Shown: piece after piece, positions 25,873 to 33,781 of the stretch
Layout: the number at the start of each line of letters is the position of its first letter
Numbering within the stretch: the stretch's first letter is position 1
DNA from: Bacillus sp. HNG
GTDB taxonomy: Bacteria > Bacillota > Bacilli > Bacillales > Bacillaceae_L
Assembly (NCBI RefSeq): GCF_003400205.1
Contig: NZ_QUQV01000009.1
Location: 1 to 64,000, forward strand
Direction of reading: 5' to 3'
DNA length: 64,000 bases
Notes under the pieces: model-generated
Told to the model about the DNA's origin: nothing
Databases searched by the model: none
What the model saw: the letters and a program-made list of their open reading frames with translations, nothing else
Position numbers and translations under genes: made by a program

Positions 25873-25890
25873 TATCTTGAACTCAAGATA
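25873..25890. promoter_or_regulatory. Palindromic operator, probably for the TetR protein
   Basis: TATCTTGAACTCAAGATA is a perfect inverted repeat with 8-bp arms. It stands 31 bp before the SDR start codon and in the divergent region of the TetR gene, the usual place for a TetR operator. The link to this TetR protein is inferred from position only. Confidence 0.6.
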
Positions 25891-25921
25891 ATTCCAATTC
25901 AATAGAAGGGAGAAGATAAAT

Positions 25922-26686
25922 ATGGCAAGATTAGAAGGTAAGGTAGCGATTGTAACAGGTGCAGGTTCAGGAATGGGTCGTGCGACTGCAAAATTATATG
26001 CAAAAGAAGGAGCTAAAGTTGTTTTAGTTGAATTTAACGAAGCTTCAATGAATGAGACACTTGAAGAAATTAAAGCCGCAGGGGGTACAGCGGTAGCAAT
26101 TAAAACAGATGTTTCAAAAGAAGCCGATATCGATGCAATGATTCAAAAGGCTTTAGATGAATATGGAAAATTAGATATCCTAGCTAACATTGCTGGAATC
26201 TTTGATAACATGGCATCAGTAGAAAATACGACAAATGAATTGTTTGAACGTGTTATGGGTGTTAACTTAAACGGACAATTCTATGCAAGCCGTGCAGCAA
26301 TCAAGGTTTTCAAAGAGCAAGAAACGGGTGGAACAATTGTAAACGTTGCATCCATTGCTGGTTACCTTGGAGCACGTGGTGGAGCAGCATATACTATGTC
26401 AAAACATGCTGTAATCGGTTTAACAAAAAATATTGCAGCATTTTATGGTCGTGAGAATGGTAAAATTCGTGCTAATGTCATTGCACCAGGATCAATTGCA
26501 ACAGGAATGACAGCAAACTTAACAGGTTTAGATCCACTAGGTGCTGTAACATTCGGAGATCTAGGACCGTTTAATGGTGGACAAGCTGAAGATATTGCAG
26601 CTACAGCATTATTCCTTGGTTCAGATGAATCAAAATTCATCAATGGTGAAGTTGTAACTGTTGATGGAGCATGGACTGCTCGATAA
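25922..26686 (+). CDS. SDR family NAD(P)-dependent oxidoreductase
   Basis: A 254-residue short-chain dehydrogenase: cofactor motif [10 protein letters not shown] at about 12-21, NIAG at about 89, catalytic Ser in NVASIAG, Tyr-x3-Lys in AYTMSKHAV, and the FabG-like C terminus [13 protein letters not shown]. The fold is of the FabG / glucose-dehydrogenase type; the substrate cannot be read. Its divergent TetR neighbour and the palindrome upstream suggest induction by a small molecule. Confidence 0.9.
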   Translation: MARLEGKVAIVTGAGSGMGRATAKLYAKEGAKVVLVEFNEASMNETLEEIKAAGGTAVAIKTDVSKEADIDAMIQKALDEYGKLDILANIAGIFDNMASVENTTNELFERVMGVNLNGQFYASRAAIKVFKEQETGGTIVNVASIAGYLGARGGAAYTMSKHAVIGLTKNIAAFYGRENGKIRANVIAPGSIATGMTANLTGLDPLGAVTFGDLGPFNGGQAEDIAATALFLGSDESKFINGEVVTVDGAWTAR

Positions 26687-26727
26687 AAAAGTAAGATCCG
26701 TTTGGACATTGATTTGTTTATTCTAAT

Positions 26728-26760
26728 AAGAAACCGGACCCTCTATGAGTCCGGTTTTAT
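26728..26760. terminator. Bidirectional terminator
   Basis: aaaccggac (26731-26739) pairs with gtccggttt (26749-26757). It separates the SDR gene from the converging anti-sigma gene. Confidence 0.85.
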
Positions 26761-26765
26761 AACCT

Positions 26766-27734
26766 TTATTCCAACTCAATCTTTAACGTACCCAAATCAA
26801 TTTTTTCGTTGCCAATTTTATACGAAGGTTTCACCTGTATGAATTTTGGAGGATTTTTACTATCAATTTCAAATATTATTTTAGAATTTGAAACAGTATT
26901 TAAGGATAATTTTTCACCCTGATTAGAAAGAACTTCAAAATATAAGTTCTCACCTTCAATTCCAGCTGTTTTTACCTCTTCATAAGTTAAAATTGCGTTG
27001 GTTTTACCAATGTTAATATCATTGAAATGGATGCTATATTCTTTGTTTGAAGAGAACAGGGTTTGATTTAATTCAATTTCTCGAGATGGCAATTTATCGA
27101 CAGTGAGGTTAAAAGACCACTCCCCTTGAACTCCGGCCATATGTGTAAATGTAATCGGGAGCGTTAACTCGTCGGGATTTTTCTCGTTTCGGTTTTCCAA
27201 AATCATGGCACCAACATACGCATTACCTTGCCTTGTTAATGTCCCCATAACACCACCCCAGGCGGATGTATCTTTCCCATCAAACATATTAAAGCTATAA
27301 CCGGGCTCAGGTCCTGTTTCTCCTCCAAATGTATCGGATAAGTTTTCACCAGTTGCTTTAAAGGTAATTCCAACAAAGGATTCATCATAAAAAATCGAAG
27401 TAATACTCATTTTAACCCCATTATTTTCAACGGTTTCATTGATTTCCGAAATCAATTGCTCAGCTGCCAAATTCTGACCGATTGGCATTTGATAATTTTC
27501 GTAAATACCTCCTATAATCGGAACCTGCGCTAGAACCTGATTAACAGGTGAAAAAATAAATCCTGACACAAGGAGTACAGCAGCAGCCCCAGATGTAATA
27601 AAGGAAGTGCGTTTTAAAGGCTTTATGTATTTTCTGTTTCGGCGGAGTCTTTCCCCTCGTTCGATCCCTTTTTCAATTGCTGAATGCAGTTCTTGTGTTG
27701 GAATTTCCATCTCGTTAAATAAATCTTTTTCCAT
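26766..27734 (-). CDS. DUF4179-type anti-sigma factor (second copy)
   Basis: A 322-residue single-pass membrane protein with a basic cytoplasmic start (RGERLRRNRKYIKPLKRT), a helix near 45-65 (SGAAAVLLVSGFIF) and the DUF4179 signature SPVNQVLAQVPIIGGIYENY. It is a paralog of the protein at 2049, which has about 110 more residues. Its start lies 20 bp inside the sigma gene. It should keep the adjacent ECF sigma factor inactive until an envelope signal is sensed. Confidence 0.85.
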   Translation of the reverse strand: MEKDLFNEMEIPTQELHSAIEKGIERGERLRRNRKYIKPLKRTSFITSGAAAVLLVSGFIFSPVNQVLAQVPIIGGIYENYQMPIGQNLAAEQLISEINETVENNGVKMSITSIFYDESFVGITFKATGENLSDTFGGETGPEPGYSFNMFDGKDTSAWGGVMGTLTRQGNAYVGAMILENRNEKNPDELTLPITFTHMAGVQGEWSFNLTVDKLPSREIELNQTLFSSNKEYSIHFNDINIGKTNAILTYEEVKTAGIEGENLYFEVLSNQGEKLSLNTVSNSKIIFEIDSKNPPKFIQVKPSYKIGNEKIDLGTLKIELE

Positions 27735-28257
27735 AATAATCAGCCCCTAACGTTTTTCTTAATTCAACCTTTGCTCGACGTAAATACGTTTTAATCGTAG
27801 ATTGTGGTTTATCAAGAACTGTAGAAATCGTTCGAATCGGTAAATCATAATAATAGAAAAGTAGGATTGCATTTCGATAGTTCGTATTTAGCGACTCAAG
27901 TGCCTCTGATAAATCGATTGACAGATTCAACTCAGGTGCTTGAATCGATTCAATGAGATAATCTAACGCCTCATCCGGTAGCTGTACCACCTTCTTTTTC
28001 CGTGCAAGTTCTTTGTAGGCTGTGCGCATTAAGATTTTTACTAGCCAAGTACTGAAAAAAGCGGGTGATTTTAACTGGTGTATGGAAATATAGGCCTTAT
28101 AGGTAGCTTCTTGTATGATATCCAGTGCATCTTCTTTATTCCGCATATGAAGATAGGCAATTTTATATAATTTTTCACTTTCAAATGTAATGAGTTGTTC
28201 AAATGCTAGTTTGTCACCATCAATGGCCAACTCAACTAATTTCGTGGAATCCGACAT
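27715..28257 (-). CDS. ECF RNA polymerase sigma factor (second copy)
   Basis: A 180-residue sigma factor with region 2 (LYKIAYLHMRNKEDALDIIQ, FSTWLVKILMRTAYKELARK) and region 4 (LPIRTISTVLDKPQSTIKTY). It is clearly related to the sigma factor at 3352 in sequence, in gene order and in its promoter. The ATG has AAAGGAGG upstream. It is co-transcribed with a DUF4179 anti-sigma gene. Confidence 0.9.
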   Translation of the reverse strand: MSDSTKLVELAIDGDKLAFEQLITFESEKLYKIAYLHMRNKEDALDIIQEATYKAYISIHQLKSPAFFSTWLVKILMRTAYKELARKKKVVQLPDEALDYLIESIQAPELNLSIDLSEALESLNTNYRNAILLFYYYDLPIRTISTVLDKPQSTIKTYLRRAKVELRKTLGADYYGKRFI

Positions 28258-28269
28258 TAGCTAACCTCC

Positions 28270-28309
28270 TTTCAACTATTAGAGGCATGGAATGTAATAA
28301 AAGGTTTCA
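28270..28309 (-). promoter_or_regulatory. Probable ECF-type autoregulatory promoter
   Basis: On the minus strand TGAAACCTTTT (start at 28309) is nearly identical to TGAAACGTTTT before the paralogous sigma gene at 3876, and both are followed by CTAATAG and the same AAAGGAGG site. The -10 element is not clear. Confidence 0.5.
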
Positions 28310-28449
28310 AAAAATTATCTGTTCCTAGTAATATAACATTTTGTCGAGAAATAAACTTTTCAATAACTGTCATTATGTGAAGGAAGAGCTCTTTAATTGT
28401 TGAATTTAATAGGATGGTAAAACATTTTCAACTAAAAAGGGGAACTCAC

Positions 28450-28914
28450 ATGAAGATTAAATTAGTTGATGTTACAGGGGATAATTTTTTTGATGTTATT
28501 AAGTTAAAGTCTGATGAAAATCAAGAAAAATACTTTCAAATCTATGAAAGATGGGTGGGATCAAATGCCTATTTTCTGGCAGTATGCCAAACATTCGGTT
28601 TTACCCCAAAAGCAATCTATGATGATAAAACACTAATTGGCTTTACTTCCCATGGATTTCAAAAAGAAACTGAGCGGTATGAATTAATAAGTATCATGTT
28701 AGGACATCAGTTTCAAGGGAAAGGGTATGGCACTCCTGTCTTACAAGCAATTATTGAGGATATGGTCAATACCTATCAATGCAATGAAATCTATTTATCT
28801 GTCATCTATAACAATGAACGTGCAATACGAATTTATGAAAAAGCTGGTTTTACTCCAACTGGAGAGGTGGAACAAGGCCATCATCCAGAGCCTATCTACT
28901 GTTTAAAAGTATAA
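28450..28914 (+). CDS. GNAT family N-acetyltransferase (spermidine acetyltransferase-like)
   Basis: A 154-residue acetyltransferase. The acetyl-CoA motif is LGHQFQGKGYGTPVLQAIIE, followed by the typical NNERAIRIYEKAGFTPTGEV end. The overall build resembles the SpeG/PaiA-like group that acetylates polyamines, but this is a weak inference. The ATG at 28450 has aaaagggg upstream; the in-frame start at 28414 does not. Monocistronic with a strong terminator. Confidence 0.87.
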   Translation: MKIKLVDVTGDNFFDVIKLKSDENQEKYFQIYERWVGSNAYFLAVCQTFGFTPKAIYDDKTLIGFTSHGFQKETERYELISIMLGHQFQGKGYGTPVLQAIIEDMVNTYQCNEIYLSVIYNNERAIRIYEKAGFTPTGEVEQGHHPEPIYCLKV

Positions 28915-28917
28915 TAA

Positions 28918-28967
28918 TAAAAATGGGGCTGTCCAATGAGCTGATTTCTTGGACACCCCTTTTTTTA
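28918..28967. terminator. Bidirectional terminator
   Basis: tggggctgtccaa (28924-28936) pairs with ttggacacccct (28949-28960) and a T tract follows. It separates two converging acetyltransferase genes. Confidence 0.87.
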
Positions 28968-29498
28968 TAAATCAAATGCTTTCGAATATTGCACGACACC
29001 TTGGACGGTTTCCAGTGATCCTTCAGCTAATTCTAAAGCCATAAACACCTCATTTGGTACATCAAACGGAGCCTTTATATTCCACAGATTCGCTTGCTTG
29101 AAGCCAAATCGTGGATAATAATCTTTATGTCCTAGGACAATAACAGATTGATAACCAAGTTCTTTGGCCTTTTCAAGTGCAGCCCAGATCAATTGGCTTC
29201 CAATTCCTCGGTGCTGATATTCTGGTGTGATCGAAACAGGTGCAAGTGCCAAAGAATTAACTGAAAAGTCTCCATCTACGATCTGAATCTTTGAAAGGAG
29301 TACATGCCCTACAATCTCATCATCTTGCTTTACGGCAACCAATGAAAGCTCTGGTATAAAAGCTCCTGACTTTCGAATCCGGTTTACCAGAAACTGCTCC
29401 GTCTTATCACTGTATTCTTCATTTAAAAAAGCATTTCTAACAACATCCTCAGTTTCGTGATAATCCTCAGGTGTTTCTTGTCGTATTAAAATTTCCAT
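28965..29498 (-). CDS. GNAT family N-acetyltransferase (YhbS-like)
   Basis: A 177-residue acetyltransferase of the YhbS/COG3153 type: IRQETPEDYHETEDVVRNAF at the N terminus, the acetyl-CoA loop PEYQHRGIGSQLIWAALE, and VLGHKDYYPRFGFKQA, which is characteristic of this group. The acceptor is unknown. The ATG has AGGAGA upstream. The GC-rich repeat copy 2 lies just upstream of its promoter region. Confidence 0.88.
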   Translation of the reverse strand: MEILIRQETPEDYHETEDVVRNAFLNEEYSDKTEQFLVNRIRKSGAFIPELSLVAVKQDDEIVGHVLLSKIQIVDGDFSVNSLALAPVSITPEYQHRGIGSQLIWAALEKAKELGYQSVIVLGHKDYYPRFGFKQANLWNIKAPFDVPNEVFMALELAEGSLETVQGVVQYSKAFDL

Positions 29499-29578
29499 TT
29501 ATAGTCTCCTATTCAAGTTTATTTTTTTGCTTAGGATCTTTTTTAAAAGATTGTTGCTATTGGATAAAAGGATACTAT

Positions 29579-29763
29579 TGATTGAAGCGAAAGGTGGCGA
29601 CTCCTCGAAAATGCATTCGCATTTTCTTCGTGCGTGGGTTATTTCTAGGAAGAAATTCAAAGTCCTGCGGGAAAAGCGTGAGACTTGAGACCCCACAGGA
29701 GCGATTAGCGACGAGGAGGCTCATGCCACGCCCGCGGAAAGCGTCCACCTGCAGCGGAAATCA
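29579..29763 (+). repeat. GC-rich intergenic repeat, copy 2 (~185 bp)
   Basis: It starts tgattgaagcg and ends gcggaaatca. It shares with copy 1 (20341-20521) the internal hairpin aaaatgc.gcattttcttcgtgcg, and the blocks gtcctgcggga, gagacccc, gaggaggct and cgcccgcggaaagcg, in the same order and spacing. The surrounding sequence is AT-rich. No coding potential. Confidence 0.8.
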
Positions 29764-29996
29764 TTTGTGTCCAAAAACTACAAAGTTTGCAAAAACGGCC
29801 TTTACTTATAAAGGGTACTTCATCAGTTCTGAAGAAATGTAACAATCAAAAACCACTAATCGTACTATTTTTATTTTAAAAAGCGGAGTAAAGTCGGTCA
29901 ACAAATTTCCTATTACTCAGAAAAATATAAAGGGAATATGATTATTAAAGGTGAATAGAAAGATTATAGTTATATGTGGAAAGGATGATTTTTAAG
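29764..29996. other. Intergenic stretch with no clear gene
   Basis: Apart from a possible promoter for the small coiled-coil membrane gene that follows, and its site ggaaagga at about 29979, nothing could be identified here. Confidence 0.5.
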
Positions 29997-30149
29997 GTGG
30001 AAGTTATTTCTGGATTAGTAGGAATCCTCATCGCTCTCGCCATAATAAATGATTTTGTAGGAATTCGAAAAGAGGTAAAGAAACTTAATGATACAAATGA
30101 AAGGATTGTGGAGTTGTTAGAAGAGATAAAGAAAGGGGCTGAAAGATAA
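29997..30149 (+). CDS. Small membrane protein with coiled-coil tail
   Basis: A 50-residue frame: one N-terminal membrane helix (EVISGLVGILIALAIINDFV) and a charged heptad-like tail (KEVKKLNDTNERIVELLEEI). GTG at 29997 follows aaagga by eleven bases; an in-frame ATG at 29985 directly abuts that site. Its stop overlaps the next start in TAATG, so the two genes are translationally coupled. It resembles the many short anchor proteins of Bacillus; no family assigned. Confidence 0.7.
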   Translation: MEVISGLVGILIALAIINDFVGIRKEVKKLNDTNERIVELLEEIKKGAER

Positions 30150-30523
30150 TGAATCAACATTTAAAACAACACTTACAAGAATTAGAGAAAATGCACATAA
30201 GCATTGATGTTCGGAAAAGTCGTGAAGAGTTAGATAGATTACTAGCAGATGCTTTTTTTGAGATTGGTAGTTCGGGTTATATGCTTGATAAAAATAAATG
30301 CCTTGAATCCGGGGTAGGATTAACGGAAATGTCCCTCCATAACTATGAAATTTATCCGCTGGCATCTGACGTTGTGTTAACTACTTATTTCATTGTGGAT
30401 AAGATGAGGAACCGAAATACCCTGCGAAGCTCCATATGGAAACGTATAGATGGAAGATGGCAACTTTATTTCCATCAAGGGACAATCACGCCATTGAAGT
30501 TGAATGAAGTACTTAAAGGATAA
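30149..30523 (+). CDS. DUF4440 / SnoaL-like (NTF2 fold) protein
   Basis: A 124-residue soluble protein that fits the DUF4440 NTF2-like fold: EELDRLLADAFFEIGSSGYM at the N terminus, VLTTYFIVDKMRNRNTLRSS in the middle, and the end WKRIDGRWQLYFHQGT, a hallmark of the family. Members bind or modify small molecules or simply stabilise partners. It is coupled by TAATG to the preceding small membrane gene. Confidence 0.83.
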   Translation: MNQHLKQHLQELEKMHISIDVRKSREELDRLLADAFFEIGSSGYMLDKNKCLESGVGLTEMSLHNYEIYPLASDVVLTTYFIVDKMRNRNTLRSSIWKRIDGRWQLYFHQGTITPLKLNEVLKG

Positions 30524-30543
30524 GTTTAAAGATATAAGCTATC

Positions 30544-30691
30544 TTCGGAGGTGTATATGCTGCTCTTGGGGGAGTATTTTATCGTCATTCATAAAAAAAC
30601 ACCCGATCAATACGATTTGCTAAGTGCAGGCATCTGTATCATTGGGGTGTCGGTCATGTTATTTTGCAGCGGCAATAACGCAAGACGTTGA
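30544..30691 (+). pseudogene. Remnant of a UPF0060 (YnfA-type) membrane protein gene
   Basis: In one frame FGGVYAALGGVFYRHS (30544-30591) matches the FGRVYAAYGGVF stretch of UPF0060 proteins. In another frame KKTPDQYDLLSAGICIIGVS and VMLF (about 30593-30670) match their C terminus. The N-terminal half, about ten codons between the pieces, and the frame are lost. The gene is therefore a decayed fragment of a small four-helix membrane protein. Confidence 0.7.
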
Positions 30692-30721
30692 CCTATGGGA
30701 GGATCAACGCCTTTTTTCTTT
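30684..30721 (+). terminator. Rho-independent terminator
   Basis: cgttga (30686-30691) pairs with tcaacg (30704-30709) and a T tract follows. It overlaps the end of the UPF0060 relic and probably was its terminator; it still can end the DUF4440 transcript. Confidence 0.65.
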
Positions 30722-30899
30722 TGTTTTCCTTTTGCAATTTGTTCTTTTTCGAGAGAGTCTTAATGAAAAATAGACCTGCGATTAGTGCCAGAAAATTTAA
30801 TGAATCGCCAAGATTGATATTGAAATTAATATTGTTATTAACTCTAATATAATTCCTGTTGTCGGACTTCGCTTGTGCATCTTTTTCATGGTTATCCAA
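30693..30899 (-). CDS. Small single-helix protein, unknown
   Basis: A 68-residue protein starting at TTG 30899, chosen because TTGGAGGG lies six bases upstream; the frame is open further to 30962 but without a site. The N terminus is polar and Asn-rich (YIRVNNNINFNINLGDSLNF), followed by a hydrophobic stretch (LALIAGLFFIKTL) and a very basic tail (KKNKLQKENKRKK). No family recognised. Confidence 0.5.
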   Translation of the reverse strand: MDNHEKDAQAKSDNRNYIRVNNNINFNINLGDSLNFLALIAGLFFIKTLSKKNKLQKENKRKKALILP

Positions 30900-31066
30900 A
30901 ATGATCCCTCCAATTTTAAAGACTGGTTGTCCTAATCCATTATATGGTGGAGTAGGTTCCAATATGCACTTGTATAAAGTAGGAGGGGAAGAGATATTTG
31001 TAGGAATTTAATCAGAATCATGTAAAATGAATTTAACTAAAAGTATAGGAATCAGGGCGGTTATTT

Positions 31067-31252
31067 ATGGACGTATTTATACTAAAAAAGCAGTTTAGAG
31101 GATATGAAAAAGGAACCCAATTTTACCTAATTGCAGAATCAGAGTTTATAGGGGTCAAGGAGTTTGTCATGAGAACGAAAGATTTAACAAAAAGTATTTC
31201 CCTTACTGAAAGTGAACTTCGTCACTATTTTTCGTTGATAAAAATTCCATAA
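31067..31252 (+). CDS. Small soluble protein, unknown
   Basis: A 61-residue protein (KKQFRGYEKGTQFYLIAESE, then MRTKDLTKSISLTESELRHY). The residue pattern suggests a compact beta-rich fold; such small proteins are frequent in Bacillus genomes as hypothetical entries. The site is agggcgg ahead of ATG. A strong terminator follows. No family recognised. Confidence 0.6.
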   Translation: MDVFILKKQFRGYEKGTQFYLIAESEFIGVKEFVMRTKDLTKSISLTESELRHYFSLIKIP

Positions 31253-31263
31253 GCTCCTTTTAA

Positions 31264-31306
31264 AAAAACAAGAACATATTGCGTTGAATATGTCCTTGTT
31301 TTTGTG
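31264..31306. terminator. Rho-independent terminator
   Basis: aaacaagaacatatt (31266-31280) pairs with aatatgtccttgttt (31287-31301), with A residues before and T residues after. It ends the 61-residue gene. Confidence 0.88.
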
Positions 31307-31334
31307 TGGTGTTTTTTAGAAGAAGTACTTTTAA

Positions 31335-31568
31335 TTAGCATCTAGGAAAGTAGCAAGCACCTATAATGATCAATAAAATAAACAACACAACCACTAATAC
31401 AAAAGTATTGTGACAAGGTTGTGGACAAGCGTACCCATAACCATAACTAGGTTCAATGTATTCATAGGTTGGTGCCACATAAGTCGGCTGAGGTGCTACG
31501 TGAATTGGATGTGGTGCCGTGTAAACACTTTGTAATGCATTTACGTTAGAAATATTTAGATGATCCAT
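31335..31568 (-). CDS. YjcZ-like small sporulation/membrane protein
   Basis: A 77-residue protein whose C terminus (NTFVLVVVLFILLIIIGACY) closely follows the YjcZ family hydrophobic segment FALIVVLFILLIIVGA. The N-terminal 50 residues form a Pro/Tyr-rich stretch with repeats (TAPHPIHVAPQPTYVAPTYE, EYIEPSYGYGYACPQPC), longer than in typical 25-50-residue members. YjcZ-type proteins are linked to sporulation in Bacillus. ATG 31568 is favoured by AAGGAG seven bases upstream over ATG 31574. Confidence 0.75.
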   Translation of the reverse strand: MDHLNISNVNALQSVYTAPHPIHVAPQPTYVAPTYEYIEPSYGYGYACPQPCHNTFVLVVVLFILLIIIGACYFPRC

Positions 31569-31819
31569 CTTCATTCTCCTTTTCTTTATTGTGTAAATTC
31601 CCTACATTATACTCACCTAGTTTCAAATTGCCACGTTCAACTAAGAAAATGGGTAATTGTCCCGAAGCAATTGGGCACATATTGGAATGTTCTTTTTTAG
31701 AGAAAGGAAAGGTCGAAAATAATATAATATTTTGGGATTGTGGTGTGTTAAAATTAAAATGAAGAAAAATCAGTTTTTTCGCTAGTTTTAAAGTGCTGGT
31801 TAGTATGGGGGATTATTTT

Positions 31820-32083
31820 GTGAAGGAAGATAAAAAGGTTTCATACATAAGCATGTTTTTGGGTGGTATGGGAACCATTTTAGTGTTATTAGGAGCTATT
31901 CATCTATATGACAGCAGTGGGAATCAACCTGCGTTTTATCTTGTGTTTTTTGGCTTCCTATTCACCATTAATTACATCAATTATTTAGAATCAAAAGTAG
32001 GTGTAAGTAAAAAAGTAACGTGGAGTAGGGCGATCCTTTCTATATTGATTTTTTTAAGCATTTCATATTTCATGTACTATTAA
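31820..32083 (+). CDS. Small three-helix membrane protein, unknown
   Basis: An 87-residue protein with helices at SMFLGGMGTILVLLGAIHLY, AFYLVFFGFLFTINYI and AILSILIFLSISYFMYY. GTG 31820 follows gggggattattt at suitable spacing, better than ATG 31805 or 31793. It begins a run of small unknown membrane proteins on the plus strand. No family recognised. Confidence 0.55.
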   Translation: MKEDKKVSYISMFLGGMGTILVLLGAIHLYDSSGNQPAFYLVFFGFLFTINYINYLESKVGVSKKVTWSRAILSILIFLSISYFMYY

Positions 32084-32179
32084 TCTCAATATTATTGATT
32101 AATCAACTAAGAAAAATAATAGATAGGTATATAAAGTCCACTGGGTATTGACTCAACTGTATGTAGTCGAGGTGCTGCT

Positions 32180-32392
32180 ATGAAAGTGTATTGGTTAACA
32201 GTGATATTTTTCTATTGTATTTGGATTGTAGTTTCACACCTATTTCCAGATCCAAGCTGGTGGTCCATTTTTTCATCGGATCGCGCAACACATACTCCAC
32301 TCATAGAGCAAACGTCTATCGTCAAAGTCACACTTAGCATCTTAATTTTTCTAGGATTAGCGCACCTACTACAACGTAAAATTCAAAAGTAA
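32180..32392 (+). CDS. Small two-helix membrane protein, unknown
   Basis: A 70-residue protein: helix WLTVIFFYCIWIVVSHLF, a polar loop with SDRATHTPL, and helix IVKVTLSILIFLGLAHLL. The site gaggtg precedes ATG. The next gene follows at 17 bp, so the two probably form a transcript. No family recognised. Confidence 0.6.
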   Translation: MKVYWLTVIFFYCIWIVVSHLFPDPSWWSIFSSDRATHTPLIEQTSIVKVTLSILIFLGLAHLLQRKIQK

Positions 32393-32409
32393 AGTGGGAG
32401 AACAGGATT

Positions 32410-32721
32410 ATGATAAAGGTTAAAAAGAGATATATCCTTGGCGCGTTACTCATTCTTTTTCTAATACTTTCCTTAGTTAAAAACCCAACTCAACAGGACT
32501 ATATTGATTATGCAAACTTTAGTGAAAAACAAGCAGAATCTTTCAATGAAAATGTGGACTTTGAAATAGAACTAATCAATTTCTATTTATTTTCAACTTA
32601 TGCCCCAAAAGAGAAAACACTTGATCATTATGGCAATGTTCATCTTGGATTCATGGGACATTTTTTCCAAGTTTCTGAAGGACAATACGATTACCCGTGG
32701 TGGTTAGAGTTCTTTAATTAG
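32410..32721 (+). CDS. Small anchored extracytoplasmic protein (DUF4359-like?)
   Basis: A 103-residue protein with an N-terminal signal anchor (YILGALLILFLILSLVKNP) and an outside part starting TQQDYIDYANFSEKQAESFN and ending HLGFMGHFFQVSEGQYDYPW. The arrangement NPTxxDY after the helix and GFMGHFF late in the protein recalls the DUF4359 family, but I am not sure. The site gtgggaga precedes ATG. Confidence 0.6.
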   Translation: MIKVKKRYILGALLILFLILSLVKNPTQQDYIDYANFSEKQAESFNENVDFEIELINFYLFSTYAPKEKTLDHYGNVHLGFMGHFFQVSEGQYDYPWWLEFFN

Positions 32722-32835
32722 GACTATGGGTAACAAATATGAATATACTTGCCCCTATAAAAGACAGAATAATTTGAAACTAATATTAGTTTGGAACGTA
32801 TTATTTAGAAAAGGTCATTTCAAGGGGGGACTGCT

Positions 32836-33144
32836 TTGGCAGATGCCATTATGTTTTTTATTTTTATGATCCCTATATATGCAGTACTGATTTGGACTTA
32901 TTTTTATCCTGAGGAAAGTATGTTACTGGGGCAAAGATGGATGTACAAAGAAGAACCGGAATTTACAGATGATGCGATCCGTTATACGAAATTTGGGGCG
33001 GTATCGGGTATTTTTCTTATGACGATGGTATTCGCACTCTATGTGATTGATCACTTCGTCATTCGACTTTTCATCATTTTAGGTTTCATTTCTTTTGTAA
33101 TAATCGGTGGCTATAGACTGCTAAAAAAATATCTGGAATCCTAA
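32836..33144 (+). CDS. Three-helix membrane protein (DUF6199-like)
   Basis: A 102-residue protein starting at TTG, with aaggggggac upstream. It has helices MFFIFMIPIYAVLIWTYF, KFGAVSGIFLMTMVFALYVI and FIILGFISFVIIGGY. The loop GQRWMYKEEPEFTDDAIRYT resembles the W-x-YK-x-(E/A)EP motif of DUF6199-type proteins. Function unknown. Confidence 0.6.
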   Translation: MADAIMFFIFMIPIYAVLIWTYFYPEESMLLGQRWMYKEEPEFTDDAIRYTKFGAVSGIFLMTMVFALYVIDHFVIRLFIILGFISFVIIGGYRLLKKYLES

Positions 33145-33270
33145 AAGAATTGAATTGGAAATGAATGAAAAAATAAACATTTTTTGTAATAGATTTTTGT
33201 ATAATGGATTTATGCACGATTGGGTAACCAGGTGCTTCCTTTTTTAGAACAAAGTGGAGGGGACATAGTA

Positions 33271-33735
33271 ATGGAGAATGAGATTTTTGTGGATAAAGAA
33301 AAACAAGAAAAGCCGAAAGTGAAAATAGAGCGGAAAGAAGGGGAGCCGACTGCAGCCTTTAAAGGGGCTTCGTGGGGAGCGTTGTTGGTTGGTGTTTCTG
33401 CTTATCTCATCGGCTTGTTTAACGCAGCAATGGAACTAAATGAAAAAGGCTACTATTTTGCTATATTAATCTTCGGTCTTTATTCAGCTGTATCTTTGCA
33501 AAAAGCGGTAAGAGATAAAGAAGAGGGAATTCCTGTGACAAGTATCTATTATGGGATTAGCTGGGTTGCCTTGATTGTGTCCATTTCATTGATGGCGATT
33601 GGTTTATACAATGCAGGAAGTATTGTTTTAAGTGAAAAAGGATTTTACGGAATGGCATTTGTTCTAAGTGTATTTGCAGCTATTACCGTTCAAAAGAACA
33701 TTCGGGATACACAAAAAGCTAGAGAAAGAGAGTAA
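33271..33735 (+). CDS. YiaA/YiaB family inner membrane protein
   Basis: A 154-residue protein with a charged N-terminal region of about 45 residues and two copies of the YiaAB two-helix module: [20 protein letters not shown] / [20 protein letters not shown], and [20 protein letters not shown] / [20 protein letters not shown]. Each copy ends in a similar RD motif. The function is not known. ATG 33271 has ggagggg eight bases upstream; an earlier in-frame start at 33220 has no site. Confidence 0.82.
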   Translation: MENEIFVDKEKQEKPKVKIERKEGEPTAAFKGASWGALLVGVSAYLIGLFNAAMELNEKGYYFAILIFGLYSAVSLQKAVRDKEEGIPVTSIYYGISWVALIVSISLMAIGLYNAGSIVLSEKGFYGMAFVLSVFAAITVQKNIRDTQKARERE

Positions 33736-33740
33736 AAGTA

Positions 33741-33781
33741 AAAAAGGGCCATCCAAGTCTAAAATGGATGGTCCTTTTGTG
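33741..33781. terminator. Bidirectional terminator
   Basis: aaaagggccatcca (about 33742-33756) pairs with tggatggtccttt (about 33765-33777). It separates the YiaA/YiaB gene from a converging membrane protein gene and overlaps the latter's stop region. Confidence 0.85.

Noticed and set aside
29582-29842. 86-codon frame across repeat copy 2
   Set aside because: Same reason: it reads through the repeat and into unrelated intergenic DNA, with no ribosome binding site.
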